DNA of 6,392 nucleotides from Legionella longbeachae. Its GTDB lineage: Bacteria > Pseudomonadota > Gammaproteobacteria > Legionellales > Legionellaceae. Where the stretch lies: the NCBI GenBank assembly GCA_016191305.1, contig JACPOX010000018.1, positions 1 through 6,392 of the forward strand, read 5' to 3'. The stretch's first letter is position 1, and every line of letters begins with the position of its first letter. The notes beneath the pieces were generated by a model. That model was not told the origin of the DNA. It saw only the letters and a list, made by a program, of their open reading frames with translations, and ran no database searches. The translations under genes and the position numbers were made by a program. Shown in pieces: positions 5,477-6,392 of this stretch.

Positions 5477-6193
5477 TTATGAAGCAAAAATTTCTTTTAA
5501 AAAATCAGTCATTGCTTGCCAAGAACGCCGAGCAGCAACCGCATTATAAATTGTACCTAACTGAGTATCATGCGCTTGGGGATTAGTAAAAGCATGCTGA
5601 ACCCGTCCATACATTTGCATTTCCCAATCTACTTTCGCTTCAGTCATCTCTTGGCAAAATGCATGCACTTGCTCCGGCTGAACCATAGGATCATCATAGC
5701 CATGCAAAGCTAAAATTTTGGCTTTAATTGGCTCCGACTTAAGAGAACCTGGTTTATGCAACAAACCATGAAAACTCACTACTCCTTTAAGCTCGGCTCC
5801 AGAACGTGCTAATTCAAGAGCACACAAACCACCAAAACAAAATCCAATAATTGCCACCTGTTTGTTCTCTACTTTTGGTATCGAACATACGGCCGCCAAA
5901 CCAGCCTGTACACGCTGACGCAATAAAACCTGATCCGCAAGCAATGGCTTCATTAAAGCCTGTTTTTCTTCTGTAGTAGTACCAATCTGAGCGTGACCAT
6001 ACATATCTAAAGCGAACCCAATATAACCCATCTCAGCAAGTAATTTCGCTTTTTCACAAGCAAATTCATTACGGCCAGACCAATCATGGACTACCAATAC
6101 TGCAGGACGTGGGCCTGCAATACTATCATCATATGCTAAAAATCCATTAAGCTCTTGTTTTTCATCATGATAAATGTAATTTGAAATATGCAT
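5477..6193 (-). CDS. Dienelactone hydrolase family protein
   Basis: This 238-residue protein of the DLH family (alpha/beta-hydrolase fold, Cys nucleophile) has the full catalytic set: GFCFGG (117-122, Cys119), LHGYDDPMV (163-171, Asp168 the likely acid) and VQHAFTNP (198-205, His200). The N-terminal block AVLVVHDWSGRNE (31-43) and the DMYGHA segment (63-68) are also typical. In classical DLH the enzyme opens dienelactones in chloroaromatic breakdown, but there are no aromatic-degradation genes nearby. Asp37 stands near where the well-studied Pseudomonas enzyme has Glu36. The true substrate is therefore open; a general lactone or ester hydrolase is as likely. There is no signal peptide, so it is cytoplasmic. 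The start is fixed by an excellent AAGGAGGA site five bases upstream. It is convergent with the beta-barrel gene and probably transcribed alone. Confidence 0.93.
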   Translation of the reverse strand: MHISNYIYHDEKQELNGFLAYDDSIAGPRPAVLVVHDWSGRNEFACEKAKLLAEMGYIGFALDMYGHAQIGTTTEEKQALMKPLLADQVLLRQRVQAGLAAVCSIPKVENKQVAIIGFCFGGLCALELARSGAELKGVVSFHGLLHKPGSLKSEPIKAKILALHGYDDPMVQPEQVHAFCQEMTEAKVDWEMQMYGRVQHAFTNPQAHDTQLGTIYNAVAARRSWQAMTDFLKEIFAS

Positions 6194-6212
6194 CTAGTCC
6201 TCCTTGAAAAAA

Positions 6213-6241
6213 ACTATAAAGTGTTGATTAACCCAGTTCCA
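6213..6241 (-). promoter_or_regulatory. Possible promoter of the dienelactone hydrolase gene
   Basis: On the minus strand TATAGT (6213-6218, 5 of 6 to the -10 consensus) is preceded at 17 bases by TGGAAC (6236-6241, 3 of 6 to the -35 consensus). Transcription would start near 6206, leaving a very short leader that still contains the Shine-Dalgarno sequence. The -10 is good and the -35 weak. Confidence 0.35.
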
Positions 6242-6285
6242 TGAAAATCCAAAGTAGAACAAAATCTATTGGACAATAAGTTATT

Positions 6286-6390
6286 TTAACCCCAGTTCGG
6301 AGTTTTTAATGTCGTTATACCAAAAATAAATTCCGCTGCCCCTAACTTCTCAACAAACTCACCCAAATAGCCCAACAAAATCATTTTGTT
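6286..6390 (-). CDS. 3' end of an unidentified reading frame, possibly repeat-borne
   Basis: A minus-strand frame runs in from the window edge for 34 codons and stops with TAA at 6286-6288. An internal ATG lies at 6382-6384. From that ATG the product would be 32 residues, beginning MILLGYLGEF, with AAEFIFGITTLKT in the middle and ending PNWG. Its look is protein-like, but I do not recognise it. It may be the tail of a gene outside the window, a small ORF, or a chance frame within a dispersed repeat. The possible ATG sits in the centre of the inverted repeat at 6372-6392, and no Shine-Dalgarno sequence is visible before it. Confidence 0.3.
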   Translation of the reverse strand, partial: NKMILLGYLGEFVEKLGAAEFIFGITTLKTPNWG

Positions 6391-6392
6391 GG
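6372..6392. repeat. Inverted repeat at the window edge
   Basis: CCAACAAAAT (6372-6381) and ATTTTGTTGG (6383-6392) are perfect 10-base arms around a single C. The second arm ends exactly at the last base given, so the repeat may continue beyond the window. It could be a hairpin or the axis of a longer palindrome, for example two element copies placed head to head. Confidence 0.6.

Noticed and set aside
5477..6193. Part of an aromatic-compound degradation cluster
   Set aside because: Only the lone dienelactone-hydrolase-family gene is present; no ring-cleavage or muconate enzymes are nearby.
6288..6307. Terminator-like hairpin AACCCC/GGAGTT followed by five T
   Set aside because: The stem has only five pairs plus a mismatch, and no plus-strand gene lies upstream of it to be terminated.

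Overview
The window reads as an AT-rich gammaproteobacterial chromosome, most likely Legionella or a close relative. This rests on three inferences: the style of the small outer-membrane barrel protein (signal peptide followed by Gly-Ser-Met-Gly), an effector-like orphan gene, and close resemblance of the housekeeping proteins to gammaproteobacterial families. I could not test the species assignment.

Left part, all on the minus strand: a ZapE/AFG1-type ATPase (24-1118) lies behind an alpha/beta hydrolase of the COG2945 type (1118-1777). Their stop and start codons share one base (TAATG), so they form a translationally coupled pair. Upstream, after a palindrome-rich 65-base gap, lies an unrecognised 265-residue protein (1843-2640). 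It has an N-terminal sequence resembling a eukaryotic myristoylation signal and an acidic C-terminal tail like those of Dot/Icm substrates. It is my best candidate for something undescribed.

Centre: a 321-base divergent control region (2641-2961) carries a plausible promoter for each direction, a 12-base palindrome, an imperfect direct repeat and an unlisted 25-codon hydrophobic small ORF (2888-2965). The small ORF has a good ribosome binding site and its stop overlaps the panB start as ATGA. panB (2962-3750) and panC (3769-4533) follow on the plus strand and together convert 2-oxoisovalerate and beta-alanine to pantothenate. No panD or panE is present in the window.

Right part: a small outer-membrane beta-barrel protein (4621-5403, plus) converges on a dienelactone-hydrolase-family protein (5477-6193, minus). 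A strong bidirectional hairpin terminator (5431-5458) separates them. The last 107 bases hold the end of an unidentified minus-strand reading frame and an inverted repeat that touches the window edge, possibly part of a repeated element.

No tRNA, rRNA, CRISPR array, insertion sequence or recognisable defence system is visible. The window is mostly ordinary housekeeping sequence with one accessory-looking gene.
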